Shown: positions 6,244 to 12,689 of the stretch, one piece after another
How positions within the stretch are numbered: the first letter of the stretch is position 1
How the letters are laid out: each line of letters begins with the position of its first letter
Assembly: GCA_934668605.1 (NCBI GenBank)
Contig: CAKUNY010000046.1
Coordinates: forward strand, 1-13,655
Reading direction: 5' to 3'
Source of the DNA: an uncultured Oscillospiraceae bacterium
GTDB lineage: Bacteria; Bacillota; Clostridia; Oscillospirales; Oscillospiraceae
DNA: 13,655 nucleotides
Program-made: the position numbers and the translations under genes
The notes under the pieces: generated by a model
The model's database searches: none
What the model was told of the DNA's origin: nothing
The model's input: only the letters and a program-made list of their open reading frames with translations

Positions 6244-7002
6244 ATGAAAATGATCGAACGAAATGAGGGCGCGGCGATGACGGCGCTTCTGATTCACCCG
6301 ATGCTCTCTTCGGCGGAGGGATTGGAGCAGTGCGTGACGCGCTTCTGGGGAGAAGACGTCCGCTGCTTTCTCCCGGATTTATCCTCCCACGGAGAAGCGG
6401 CAGGGCAGACGTACAAAAGCGCAAAGGACGAAGCAAAAGCAATCCACGATGCGCTGATCGCGCGGAACTGCGCGCATTTGCAGCTTGGCTTCGGCGCGTC
6501 GCTCGGCGGGGTGGTGCTGTTTGAGCTGCTGAAATACGAGGATTTGACGTTTGACCACGTCTTTTTTGAGGGCGTCAGCTTTTATGAGCGCGCGCCGCTG
6601 CTCTGCTTCGGACTGACGAAGGTCTTTCTCTCCAAGCACCGCAAGGCGGTAAAAGACCCGGAGCTCTCCAAACGCAAGATGAGCGAGATCTACGGCGAGA
6701 CGGCGGGGCCTGCGATGGCAAAGCGCTTTATTGCCGTGAACGAAGAGAGCATCTGCAATATCATTCACGACTGCGCGTATGTTGCGCTTCCGGATTTGAC
6801 GCCGGAGTTCTTCAAGCGCTGCGTATTTGCCTACGGCGAAAAGGATTCCGATTTAAAGCAGTGCAAAAAGGTTCTGCCCGTAAAATACCCCAATGCAAAG
6901 CTGGAGATCTGGCAGGGCTACGCCCACTGCGGGCGCATGACCGCCGACTCGGAAAATTACGCCGCCATGCTGCGGCAAGTTATGACAGGAGAAGCCGAAT
7001 GA
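6244..7002 (+). CDS. Alpha/beta hydrolase family protein
   Basis: The product is 252 aa. The fold is suggested by strand TALLIHPML near the start, the nucleophile elbow GASLGG with serine 86, an acid candidate in AYGEKDSD (D201 or D203) and histidine 228 in GYAHCG, giving a complete Ser-Asp-His triad. Between elbow and acid lies a helical cap (about 115-185). No signal peptide is visible, so it is cytoplasmic. The ATG at 6244 gives the full frame; an in-frame ATG at 6277, preceded by GAGGG at 7 bases and giving MTALLIHPM, is a serious alternative start. It is the first gene of a rightward operon with two ATC-hydrolase-like proteins and a ZIP transporter, so a role in the same small-molecule pathway is plausible. 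The substrate is unknown: esterase, thioesterase or amidase are all possible. Confidence 0.85.
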   Translation: MKMIERNEGAAMTALLIHPMLSSAEGLEQCVTRFWGEDVRCFLPDLSSHGEAAGQTYKSAKDEAKAIHDALIARNCAHLQLGFGASLGGVVLFELLKYEDLTFDHVFFEGVSFYERAPLLCFGLTKVFLSKHRKAVKDPELSKRKMSEIYGETAGPAMAKRFIAVNEESICNIIHDCAYVALPDLTPEFFKRCVFAYGEKDSDLKQCKKVLPVKYPNAKLEIWQGYAHCGRMTADSENYAAMLRQVMTGEAE

Positions 7003-7054
7003 AGCACGCTGCATTCCGGCAGGAAAACCGGACGCATGCTGGAAAGGGGCGCGC

Positions 7055-7756
7055 ATGAAAGACAGCGACTTACAATTTGACCGCACGTGCCATGTGCTGT
7101 ACTCCGGGGCGTGCAAGCGGGAAATCCGCGCGAAGATCGCGCTTCACTACCCTCCGGCGGAGCGGGAGGCGGTCTGGGAGAAGGTGCAGCGGCAGTATGC
7201 CGATTTTCTTTCCGACTGGCGAACAGATCTCGGCGGGAAGAAGAACTTTCATAACGGCGCGGGCGGTACATACGACTGCATCGCGATTCTGAGCTATTAT
7301 GTCTCGTGCCGCGCGGTCACGTCGTTCCGCGAGATCGAGGAGCTGGAGGAGAACCTGATTCTGCCGTTGTTCCGGAAGCTGAAATTTGTGGACTGCAACA
7401 AGCCGTTCTGGCGGAGGCTCATGTACAAGGCATTTTTGCGGGCGAAGGCGCTCTGCGACAGGTGGCACGATTATGAAATGGCAGTCGCGCCGTTTGATAC
7501 CGGCAAGCCGATCTACTATGAATTTACGGCCTGCCCTGCGGCGGAGTTTGCCATCAAGCATGGCCTGACGGACATCATGCCCGCCCTGTGCAACGTCGAC
7601 TTTGCATCTATGGAGCTGATTCATGCGCGGCTGGTGCGCACAACGACCTGCGCCAACGGCTGCAAATGCGACTACACGATCTGCGGCGACAAAGACCCGT
7701 ATCTGAAAGACCACCCCGAATACCGCGACGAGGCGGGCTACCGGCGCAGCAAATGA
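7055..7756 (+). CDS. L-2-amino-thiazoline-4-carboxylic acid (ATC) hydrolase-like protein, paralog A
   Basis: The product is 233 aa, preceded by AAAGGGG. The C-terminal half carries the family pattern: F-x2-CP at about 157-161 (YEFTACPAAEFA), KHGLTDIMPALCNVD (C179, D182), H190, R195 in ARLVRTTT, and a closing Gly-Cys-Lys-Cys-Asp-Tyr at 202-207. Known ATC hydrolases of pseudomonads open the thiazoline ring of ATC to give S-carbamoyl- or N-carbamoyl-cysteine on the way to L-cysteine; most clostridial relatives are of unproven function. The conserved Cys/Asp/His residues could bind a metal or be catalytic. Its first half is rich in aromatic and charged helices (WEKVQRQYADFLSDW). The gene is second in the operon and ends 15 bases before the ZIP transporter gene. 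The family call is by conserved pattern; real activity is uncertain. Confidence 0.75.
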   Translation: MKDSDLQFDRTCHVLYSGACKREIRAKIALHYPPAEREAVWEKVQRQYADFLSDWRTDLGGKKNFHNGAGGTYDCIAILSYYVSCRAVTSFREIEELEENLILPLFRKLKFVDCNKPFWRRLMYKAFLRAKALCDRWHDYEMAVAPFDTGKPIYYEFTACPAAEFAIKHGLTDIMPALCNVDFASMELIHARLVRTTTCANGCKCDYTICGDKDPYLKDHPEYRDEAGYRRSK

Positions 7757-7771
7757 GGAGCGGAGGCTGAT

Positions 7772-8548
7772 ATGAACACGTTTATCGGAATTCTGATTCC
7801 GTTTCTCGGAACGACGGCCGGCGCGGCCTGTGTGTTCTTCATGAAAAAATCGCTGGGCGATCTGGTGCAGCGCTCGCTTGCGGGCTTTGCCGCGGGGGTA
7901 ATGGTGGCGGCCTCCATCTGGAGCCTTCTGATCCCGGCCATCGAGCAATCGGCAGGGCTGGGAACGCTCGCGTTTTTCCCGGCGTTCGCTGGGTTCTGGC
8001 TCGGAATTTTGTTCCTTCTCGCGCTCGACCACCTGATTCCGCATCTGCATGTCGGAAGCGAACAGGCGGAAGGACCAAAAAGCAGGCTTGCCCGCACGAC
8101 GATGATGGTTCTGGCCGTAACCCTGCATAACATTCCCGAGGGCATGGCCGTCGGCGTGATGTACGCGGGCTTTCTTGCGGAAAACGCGCAGATCACGGCG
8201 GCAAGCGCGCTGGCCTTGTCGATCGGAATTGCGATTCAGAATTTCCCGGAGGGCGCGATCATTTCCATGCCGCTTCGCGCGGAGGGGCAGGGGAAGGGGA
8301 GAGCCTTTTTGGGAGGCGTCCTTTCCGGTGTTGTGGAGCCCATCGGCGCGGTACTGACGATTCTTGCCGCGCAGCTGGTCATTCCGGCGCTCCCCTTTCT
8401 TCTGAGCTTTGCCGCCGGGGCGATGCTCTATGTGGTCGTGGAGGAGCTGATCCCCGAAGTGTCGCAGGGGAAGCACTCCAACCTCGGAACGGTCTGCTTT
8501 GCCGCCGGGTTCAGCGTCATGATGGTTCTGGATGTGGCGTTGGGCTGA
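7772..8548 (+). CDS. ZIP-family divalent metal transporter (GufA-like)
   Basis: The product is 258 aa with about eight hydrophobic segments. The family signatures are intact: HNIPEG at 119-124 in the fourth helix, QNFPEG at 156-161 in the fifth (the HN/QN pairing is typical of the GufA branch), VEPIGA at 188-193 and conserved EEL near 224-226. A short histidine-bearing loop, DHLIPHLHVG (86-95), precedes helix four. ZIP proteins bring Zn2+, Fe2+ or Mn2+ into the cytoplasm; which metal is used here cannot be told. The gene sits tightly between two ATC-hydrolase-like genes (gaps of 15 and 18 bases), so it is surely co-transcribed with them. This suggests these enzymes, or the pathway, need the metal. 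The ribosome binding site is AGGAGCGGAGG just before the ATG. Confidence 0.93.
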   Translation: MNTFIGILIPFLGTTAGAACVFFMKKSLGDLVQRSLAGFAAGVMVAASIWSLLIPAIEQSAGLGTLAFFPAFAGFWLGILFLLALDHLIPHLHVGSEQAEGPKSRLARTTMMVLAVTLHNIPEGMAVGVMYAGFLAENAQITAASALALSIGIAIQNFPEGAIISMPLRAEGQGKGRAFLGGVLSGVVEPIGAVLTILAAQLVIPALPFLLSFAAGAMLYVVVEELIPEVSQGKHSNLGTVCFAAGFSVMMVLDVALG

Positions 8549-8566
8549 AGGAAGGGATGATAAAGG

Positions 8567-9190
8567 ATGAAAAGAGCCTACGCAAGCTCGCAGTATGCAA
8601 GGTCGTGTGAGCGGTACTGCCGGGAGACGTATCCACGGGAGGCCGGGGAAATTTTCCGGAAGGCCGAGGCGTATTATCTTGAGTTTTTGAAGGACGTGCC
8701 GGATCTCGGCGAAAACCTGATGGCAAAGAACATGCTCGACTGGTTTACGATTCTGGCCTTTTATGAGGCAAGCGATCACCGACTGGACGGCGAAACGCTT
8801 CTTGCCATCAAGCGCCGCTCGGTCGAGAAGCTCAAGTACCTTGCCGGGCTTGTCGACGGGAACAGATACAAATGGCCGTACCGGCTGTTTGAAAAAATCT
8901 ATGTGCGGTACGATCGGATGCAAAAGGCGCATCAGGCGCGCGGCGAATGGCTGGACAGCTGGAAAGTCGAGATCAACCCCGACTGCCGCGCGGAAGGGTT
9001 CTGCTTTCATCTGGTCGGCTGTCCCATCTGCGCGTACGCCGAAAAGCTCGGCGTTTCGGAGCTGATGCCGCTGTTCTGCGAGCTGGACGCGGTGATGATC
9101 ACGCTTCAGCACGGCGTTTTGCACAGGGTGCAGACCATCGCGGGCGGCGGAGACTATTGCGACTACTTCATCACGGGAGACAAGGAGTGA
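8567..9190 (+). CDS. ATC hydrolase-like protein, paralog B
   Basis: The product is 207 aa. It shares with paralog A the ordered C-terminal pattern: FHLVGCPICAYAEKLG (C152, P153), SELMPLFCELD (C171, D174), H182 in ITLQHG, R187, a glycine-rich turn GGG at 193-195 and CDYFITGDKE (C198, D199, Y200) at the very end. Its N-terminal half differs strongly from A, so the two are old duplicates rather than a recent copy. A further Cys-x2-Cys (152, 155) could bind metal. It is the last gene of the operon, 18 bases after the ZIP gene, and is followed at about 50 bases by a strong terminator. The ribosome binding site is GAAGGAAGGG some 10 bases before the ATG. Function is inferred only from the family. 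Confidence 0.75.
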   Translation: MKRAYASSQYARSCERYCRETYPREAGEIFRKAEAYYLEFLKDVPDLGENLMAKNMLDWFTILAFYEASDHRLDGETLLAIKRRSVEKLKYLAGLVDGNRYKWPYRLFEKIYVRYDRMQKAHQARGEWLDSWKVEINPDCRAEGFCFHLVGCPICAYAEKLGVSELMPLFCELDAVMITLQHGVLHRVQTIAGGGDYCDYFITGDKE

Positions 9191-9240
9191 CCCCTCGGGC
9201 GCGGAAATATTTCCGGAGAGAGCCTTCCTGCATACGCAGA

Positions 9241-9268
9241 CGCGCCGCCTTCTGGCGGCGCGTTTTTT
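9241..9268 (+). terminator. Strong intrinsic terminator of the hydrolase/ATC/ZIP operon
   Basis: CGCGCCGCC (9241-9249) pairs with GGCGGCGCG (9254-9262) around a TTCT loop, followed at once by six T's. This 9-bp GC-only stem with a T tract is textbook. No matching T tract exists on the minus-strand side. Confidence 0.92.
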
Positions 9269-9290
9269 CTGTGCGAATCCGAAAAAATGA

Positions 9291-10506
9291 TCATTCTTGC
9301 GGGGAGACACCCGGCACGCCGGCCTCCGGCAGGCTGCATAGCTGGTCGGTCACCTGAATGTCGACGATCTGCCGCGGCGTTTCCGGAAACTCGATGTGTG
9401 AAACGTGTCGTCGTCTGCTTCGTTCCGATAGGTGAACGTATCCGTCTCCGGGTCAAAGCGGGCAGGCATTGCAGTACTCGCGCGCGGCGTTGGCGTAAAG
9501 CGTTCCGCGTCCACCATCAGAAAATCGTCAAAGGCAAATTTGCCGTCAGCTGCCTGGTTTCGTGCGTTTGAAAATCGTAGGAAAAGAGATTGTCATACAG
9601 CCGCTCTTCGTTCGCATCCGCAAAATAGAGCGTGTCGTTTGCAAAATCGATCGTGTTCGCGGGGTAGGTTGCGTTGATCCTCTGCCGGAACAAAAGCCGC
9701 AGCTCCAACGTCTGAACATCACAGACATAGACGAGAAGGTCAACGCCGTCGTCGTCATTATTGCTGTTGGCGCAGACTGTCGTTGTAACCAGAAGCGTCT
9801 GCGAGGCAGCTTCCTCCGGCGGTTTCAGCGCGTCCAGATACGTCTGGAGCAAGTTCTCTTCCGCCGGGAACCAGTCTCCTTCGGCCTCCGGAAGCACCCA
9901 ATCGCCGTCTTCGTTCTGCGCGGCAAGCGGGCCGCAGTTATCATGGATCCAGTAGGATGTACCTTCGCCGTCCGGGAGAATTTCAAAGCCCGTGCAGACC
10001 TCCGCGCCGTTTTGCGTTTCCAGCTCTGCCCGCGCATAGCTTGTCATGCCGCCGGCATTCCATTCCCAGTCAGCCCCCGTATAATCCCAATAGAAGTCGT
10101 AATGCAGGTCGCAAATGACGACGGTTTTGCCGTTTTCCTCAAACGAACCGTATTCCCGCAGGCTCGGAATCACGATCGTGGTATCCTCGCGCGGATATTT
10201 CTGCGCGGCTGCCGCGTCAAAGAGCACAGCGTCCCTTCCGGTGAGGCCGAACATGGAGGCCGTTGGCATCGGAAACGCGTTTTTCTCCTGCGCAGGTGCT
10301 TCCGACGCTATTTGCTCTTCCGGTGCATCTGTCTGCAACGGCGCTTCCGCCGTCTGCTGCGGCTGCAAAACGATCTGCGATTCCTCCGGCGCGGTTTTTG
10401 TGCAGACCGTCAGGCCAAATAACCGCGTCAGCGGCGTAGTCTTCGCGCAGGCAATCAGACCAAGCATCAGAATCAGTATAAGCAGCAGACAGATGCTTCT
10501 TTTCAT
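9291..10506 (-). pseudogene. Unrecognised lipoprotein gene disrupted by 3'-end frameshifts
   Basis: The open frame runs from ATG 10506 (GGAGG 8 bases upstream) to a TGA at 9519-9517, giving 329 aa. The start is MKRSICLLLI, then lipobox LIAC (cysteine 20), so it is a lipoprotein with an acidic, Gln/Ala/Pro-rich linker (about 45-85) and a globular part with many aromatic and Asp residues. Coding-like sequence continues beyond the stop in other frames: FAFDDFLMVDAERF just after a slip at AAATTT (about 9536-9541), DPETDTFTYRNEADDDTF, then IEFPETPRQIVDIQVTDQ in the third frame, ending at 9291. At least two indels are needed. GC-rich third positions suggest two more, around the stretch reading YANAAREYCNACP. 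All candidate slips lie at or beside TTT/AAA runs, so sequencing error must be excluded. An intact product would be about 405 aa. The function is not recognised. Confidence 0.7.
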
Positions 10507-10543
10507 AACGAACGCCTCCCATTCCGGCAAATTCTGTGTTTCC

Positions 10544-10556
10544 AGTATAGCACAGA
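10544..10556 (-). promoter_or_regulatory. Extended -10 promoter of the disrupted lipoprotein gene, within an inverted repeat
   Basis: On the minus strand TGCTATACT (10552-10544) is an extended -10 (TGnTATACT) with no clear -35. It lies inside a TCTGTG (10533-10538) / CACAGA (10551-10556) inverted repeat with a 12-base gap, which could be a regulator site. The leader to the ATG at 10506 is about 30 bases. Confidence 0.5.
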
Positions 10557-10623
10557 TTCTCCGGAAGCTGCGGCACGGAAATTCTTAATTTTTCCTAAAT
10601 TTCCCCGCGCCGCGTCTCATGGC

Positions 10624-10652
10624 TTGCAAGAGGACTTCATATTCTCTATAAT
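10624..10652 (+). promoter_or_regulatory. Promoter of the DUF975 membrane protein gene
   Basis: TTGCAA (10624-10629), 17-base spacer and a perfect TATAAT (10647-10652). The leader to the ATG at 10703 is about 45 bases and contains AAGGAAGG. Confidence 0.75.
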
Positions 10653-10702
10653 AGATTTGAAGAGAAACAGAACCTGTGAAAAAGAAGAAAGGAAGGATTT
10701 TT

Positions 10703-11464
10703 ATGTACGCAAAGGATTTTCGCGCGTTGGCGCGGCAGGCGCTCGCCGGGCGCTGGGGCGTCGCGGTCGGGACAGGGCTTGTTGCAATGCTCCTCGGCGG
10801 CGCCATCGGAAGCTCCGCAGACAGCGGCAGCAGCTCTGTCGGAAGCTCCGTCGGAAACTATGTGCAGGAACACGATCTTTCTGTCTACATCCCGGACTTT
10901 GTCTGGATGGCGCTGGTGTTCCTCGCTGCGATTCTGTCCATTTACGCAGTCGTCTGCTTTGTCGTCGGCGGCACGGTTCAGCTCGGCTACGCGAAGTTTA
11001 ACCTCGCCCTCGTCGACCACAGAGAAGCCCGGTTCTCCGATCTGTTCTCGCAGTTTGGCCGCTTCGGAGACGGGTTCCTGCTGAACCTCCTGACGAACCT
11101 TTTCATCGTGCTCTGGTCGCTGCTGCTCATCATCCCCGGTATCATCGCAGCCTACAGCTACGCGATGGCGCCCTACATTCTCTATGAGAACCCCGGCATG
11201 CGCCCAATGGCCGCGCTCAAGGCCTCAAAGGAGCTCATGCGCGGCAACAAGTGGCGATTGTTCTGCCTCCAGTTCAGCTTCATCGGCTGGGCGCTTCTGT
11301 GCGCGCTGACAGCAGGCATCGGCTATCTGTGGCTTTGCCCGTATCAGGAGGCTGCGCAGGCCAGCTTCTACCGCCAGATCCTCTGGGAGCGTTCGAACGG
11401 CCAGCCGGGTTCCGGTGACGCCTATCAGCAGAACCGCTTCGACAACCAAGGCCCCGAGCTCTGA
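10703..11464 (+). CDS. DUF975 family integral membrane protein
   Basis: The product is 253 aa. The ATG at 10703 follows AAGGAAGG by 6 bases and gives the family's usual beginning, MYAKDFRALARQALAGRW; an in-frame ATG at 10676 overlaps the leader and is less likely. Hydrophobic segments lie near 18-36, 67-92, 128-150 and 188-212. The most diagnostic stretch is IIPGIIAAYSYAMAPYIL (143-160), followed by ENPGM and ALKASKELMRGNKWRLF (171-187), the hallmark of DUF975. A Ser/Gly-rich loop (36-52) links the first two segments, and the tail is polar (ERSNGQPGSGD). The family is common in Firmicutes and its function is unknown. It is transcribed away from the disrupted lipoprotein gene; no convincing terminator follows, so the macro-domain gene 96 bases downstream may share its transcript. 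Confidence 0.9.
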   Translation: MYAKDFRALARQALAGRWGVAVGTGLVAMLLGGAIGSSADSGSSSVGSSVGNYVQEHDLSVYIPDFVWMALVFLAAILSIYAVVCFVVGGTVQLGYAKFNLALVDHREARFSDLFSQFGRFGDGFLLNLLTNLFIVLWSLLLIIPGIIAAYSYAMAPYILYENPGMRPMAALKASKELMRGNKWRLFCLQFSFIGWALLCALTAGIGYLWLCPYQEAAQASFYRQILWERSNGQPGSGDAYQQNRFDNQGPEL

Positions 11465-11560
11465 TTTCTGCGCGCAAGGCGTGCATGGTTATTCCCGCAA
11501 AAACGCGGAGGCCGCGGCGCATTGGCCGGAGCCTGAATTCTGAAAATAGGCGGTGAAGCG

Positions 11561-12127
11561 ATGCCCCTGATCATCGTTCGAAACGACATTACGAAAATGA
11601 AGGTTGACGCCATCGTCAACGCGGCAAACGAAACGCTTCTGGGCGGCGGCGGTGTGGACGGCTGCATCCATCGGGCGGCGGGGCCTGAGCTGCTGGCAGA
11701 GTGCCGGACGCTCGGCGGCTGCAAGACGGGAGAGGCCAAGATCACCGGGGCATACCGCCTGCCCTGCAAGTACGTGATCCACACCGTCGGCCCCGTGTGG
11801 CGCGGCGGCTGCTATGGAGAACGCGAACAGCTTGTTTCCTGCTATCGGGCGAGCCTTGCGCTTGCAAAAGAGCATGCCTGCGAGTCGGCTGCGTTCCCGC
11901 TGATCTCCTCCGGCATTTACGGCTATCCCAAGGATCAGGCGCTGCGTGTGGCGGTGGACACCATCGGAGAATTTCTGCTGCAAAACGGTATGACGGTCTA
12001 CATCGTCATTTTTGACCGCAAAGCCTATCAGATCAGCGGCAAGCTGTTTGCGAATATCGCCGAGTATATCGACGATCATTATGTGGACGCGCGACCTCAT
12101 TGCCCGCGCGGGCTATGCTCTGAGTAG
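11561..12127 (+). CDS. Macro-domain ADP-ribose-binding/deacylating protein, C-terminal extension disrupted
   Basis: Residues 1-175 form a complete macro domain: [16 protein letters not shown] (8-23), the glycine loop [10 protein letters not shown] (28-37), [10 protein letters not shown] (56-65), [10 protein letters not shown] (71-80) and the phosphate-binding SSGIYGYP (116-123). Such proteins bind ADP-ribose and typically remove O-acetyl or ADP-ribosyl groups. In clostridial relatives the domain is followed by an acidic YIDDHYV linker, a helical module and a conserved tail. Here, after DDHYVDA (171-177), the frame runs into 11 unrelated residues and stops, while the expected tail lies in another frame from 12090. 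An internal deletion with frameshift is the best explanation. The enzyme part may still work. The ribosome binding site is modest (AGGCGGTGA). The protein is cytoplasmic. Confidence 0.88.
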   Translation: MPLIIVRNDITKMKVDAIVNAANETLLGGGGVDGCIHRAAGPELLAECRTLGGCKTGEAKITGAYRLPCKYVIHTVGPVWRGGCYGEREQLVSCYRASLALAKEHACESAAFPLISSGIYGYPKDQALRVAVDTIGEFLLQNGMTVYIVIFDRKAYQISGKLFANIAEYIDDHYVDARPHCPRGLCSE

Positions 12128-12239
12128 CAGCAGCAAGTTTGACGTGATCATCGAGTATTTCATCCGGCAGAAGAAGTATGATATCTTCGAGATCAACGAA
12201 GCACTGTTCGCCTTCGACCAGAGCCTGCTGGAAATGTAG
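12090..12239 (+). pseudogene. Out-of-frame remnant of the macro-domain protein's C-terminal module
   Basis: From 12090 a 49-codon stretch reads [17 protein letters not shown], then DVIIEYFI, then [18 protein letters not shown] and a stop at 12237-12239. This is recognisable as the end of the long form of clostridial macro-domain proteins, where it follows a helix-rich module (with a CYKxANIDRKLFSKIR-like core) that is wholly missing here. It has no start codon or ribosome binding site of its own. The breakpoint falls around 12089-12093. The size of the loss cannot be measured from the window; family knowledge suggests on the order of 100 residues. Confidence 0.75.
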
Positions 12240-12264
12240 AAATGTCGCCTTTCAGGCGACCGAA

Positions 12265-12312
12265 CCCTCCTTCGGATTCGCTAATATGAAAGCGTAATCA
12301 AACGAAGGAGGG
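12265..12312 (+). promoter_or_regulatory. Hairpin burying the ribosome binding site of the vWA gene remnant
   Basis: CCCTCCTTCG (12265-12274) pairs perfectly with CGAAGGAGGG (12303-12312), which contains the Shine-Dalgarno sequence of the ATG at 12320. Inside, GATTCGCT pairs with AGCGTAATC with one bulged T. A separate 7-bp hairpin GTCGCCT/AGGCGAC lies at 12244-12260. The main hairpin could block translation of the next gene, or, with the following TTTCTT, act as a weak terminator for the macro gene. Confidence 0.55.
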
Positions 12313-12319
12313 GTTTCTT

Positions 12320-12433
12320 ATGACAGAACTGGTTTTTATCTTGGATCGCAGCGGCTCCATGACGGGGCTGGAGTCGGACACCATCGGCGGCTTTAGCCTT
12401 CTTTCCATTGATTTTTGGAAAGCGTCCTTGTAG
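12320..12433 (+). pseudogene. Truncated von Willebrand factor A domain protein
   Basis: ATG at 12320 follows GGAGGGG by 6 bases. The first 25 or so codons read MTELVFILDRSGSMTGLESD then TIGGF, the start of clostridial vWA proteins, with the metal-site motif DRSGSM (Asp-x-Ser-x-Ser). Family members continue with a long domain of about 200 residues. Here the sequence turns into SLLSIDFWKASL and a stop after 37 codons. The rest of the gene is absent, apparently by a deletion joining near 12395. vWA and macro-domain genes often sit together in Firmicutes in stress or signalling clusters, so this is probably the wreck of such a pair. The short peptide is unlikely to function. Confidence 0.75.
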
Positions 12434-12497
12434 GAATCGGCGTATTACGACGATGATCGATCCGATTCTGCCTCCGTATTTGATAGAAACAATAGAT

Positions 12498-12530
12498 GCA
12501 GCACAAACCGATTTTCCTGGTTTGCACTGC
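12498..12530 (-). other. Imperfect inverted repeat downstream of an orphan promoter
   Basis: GCAGCACAAACC (12498-12509) and GGTTTGCACTGC (12519-12530) form a 12-bp stem with two mismatches and a 9-base loop. It would lie 40-70 bases into a leftward transcript from the promoter at 12577-12605, followed by a weakly T-rich ATCTATTGTTTCTATC. It could end a small RNA, or be the leader of a deleted gene. The stretch 12434-12689 otherwise holds no gene that I can support and is partly very AT-rich. Confidence 0.35.
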
Positions 12531-12576
12531 GTCTAAGCGTTTTGATGTTATATATAACTATCAATATATAATCTAA

Positions 12577-12605
12577 ATTATACATTGACTGATACAAATT
12601 GTCAA
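12577..12605 (-). promoter_or_regulatory. Orphan consensus promoter pointing left
   Basis: On the minus strand TTGACA (12605-12600), exactly 17 bases, and TATAAT (12582-12577) form a perfect consensus promoter. It lies downstream of ATC paralog C and fires into a stretch with no leftward gene. GGAGG occurs about 100 bases downstream, without a usable start codon. It may drive a small RNA or have lost its gene. Confidence 0.6.
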
Positions 12606-12689
12606 CCCGTCTGGAAAAGAACCTTCTATCGGCTTGTCCGTAACCTGGCATGGAAGATCACGGCTTCGAAGGGGCGTTCGGCGTGCAGC

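Noticed and set aside
7070..9310. A 746-codon open frame on the minus strand opposite the ATC-A, ZIP and ATC-B genes
   Set aside because: It is antisense to three well-supported genes, rich in Arg/His as typical of mirrored GC-rich coding DNA, has no ribosome binding site and matches no family I know.
9562..10422. Plus-strand 286-codon open frame opposite the lipoprotein
   Set aside because: Shadow frame; the minus strand has a lipoprotein signal, promoter and ribosome binding site.
11466..11490. Terminator between the DUF975 and macro-domain genes
   Set aside because: A 7-bp TGCGCGC/GCGTGCA stem exists, but no T tract follows, so co-transcription remains open.
12445..12651. Short minus-strand frame across the AT-rich stretch
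   Set aside because: It contains the consensus promoter itself, so cannot be translated from that promoter, and has no ribosome binding site.
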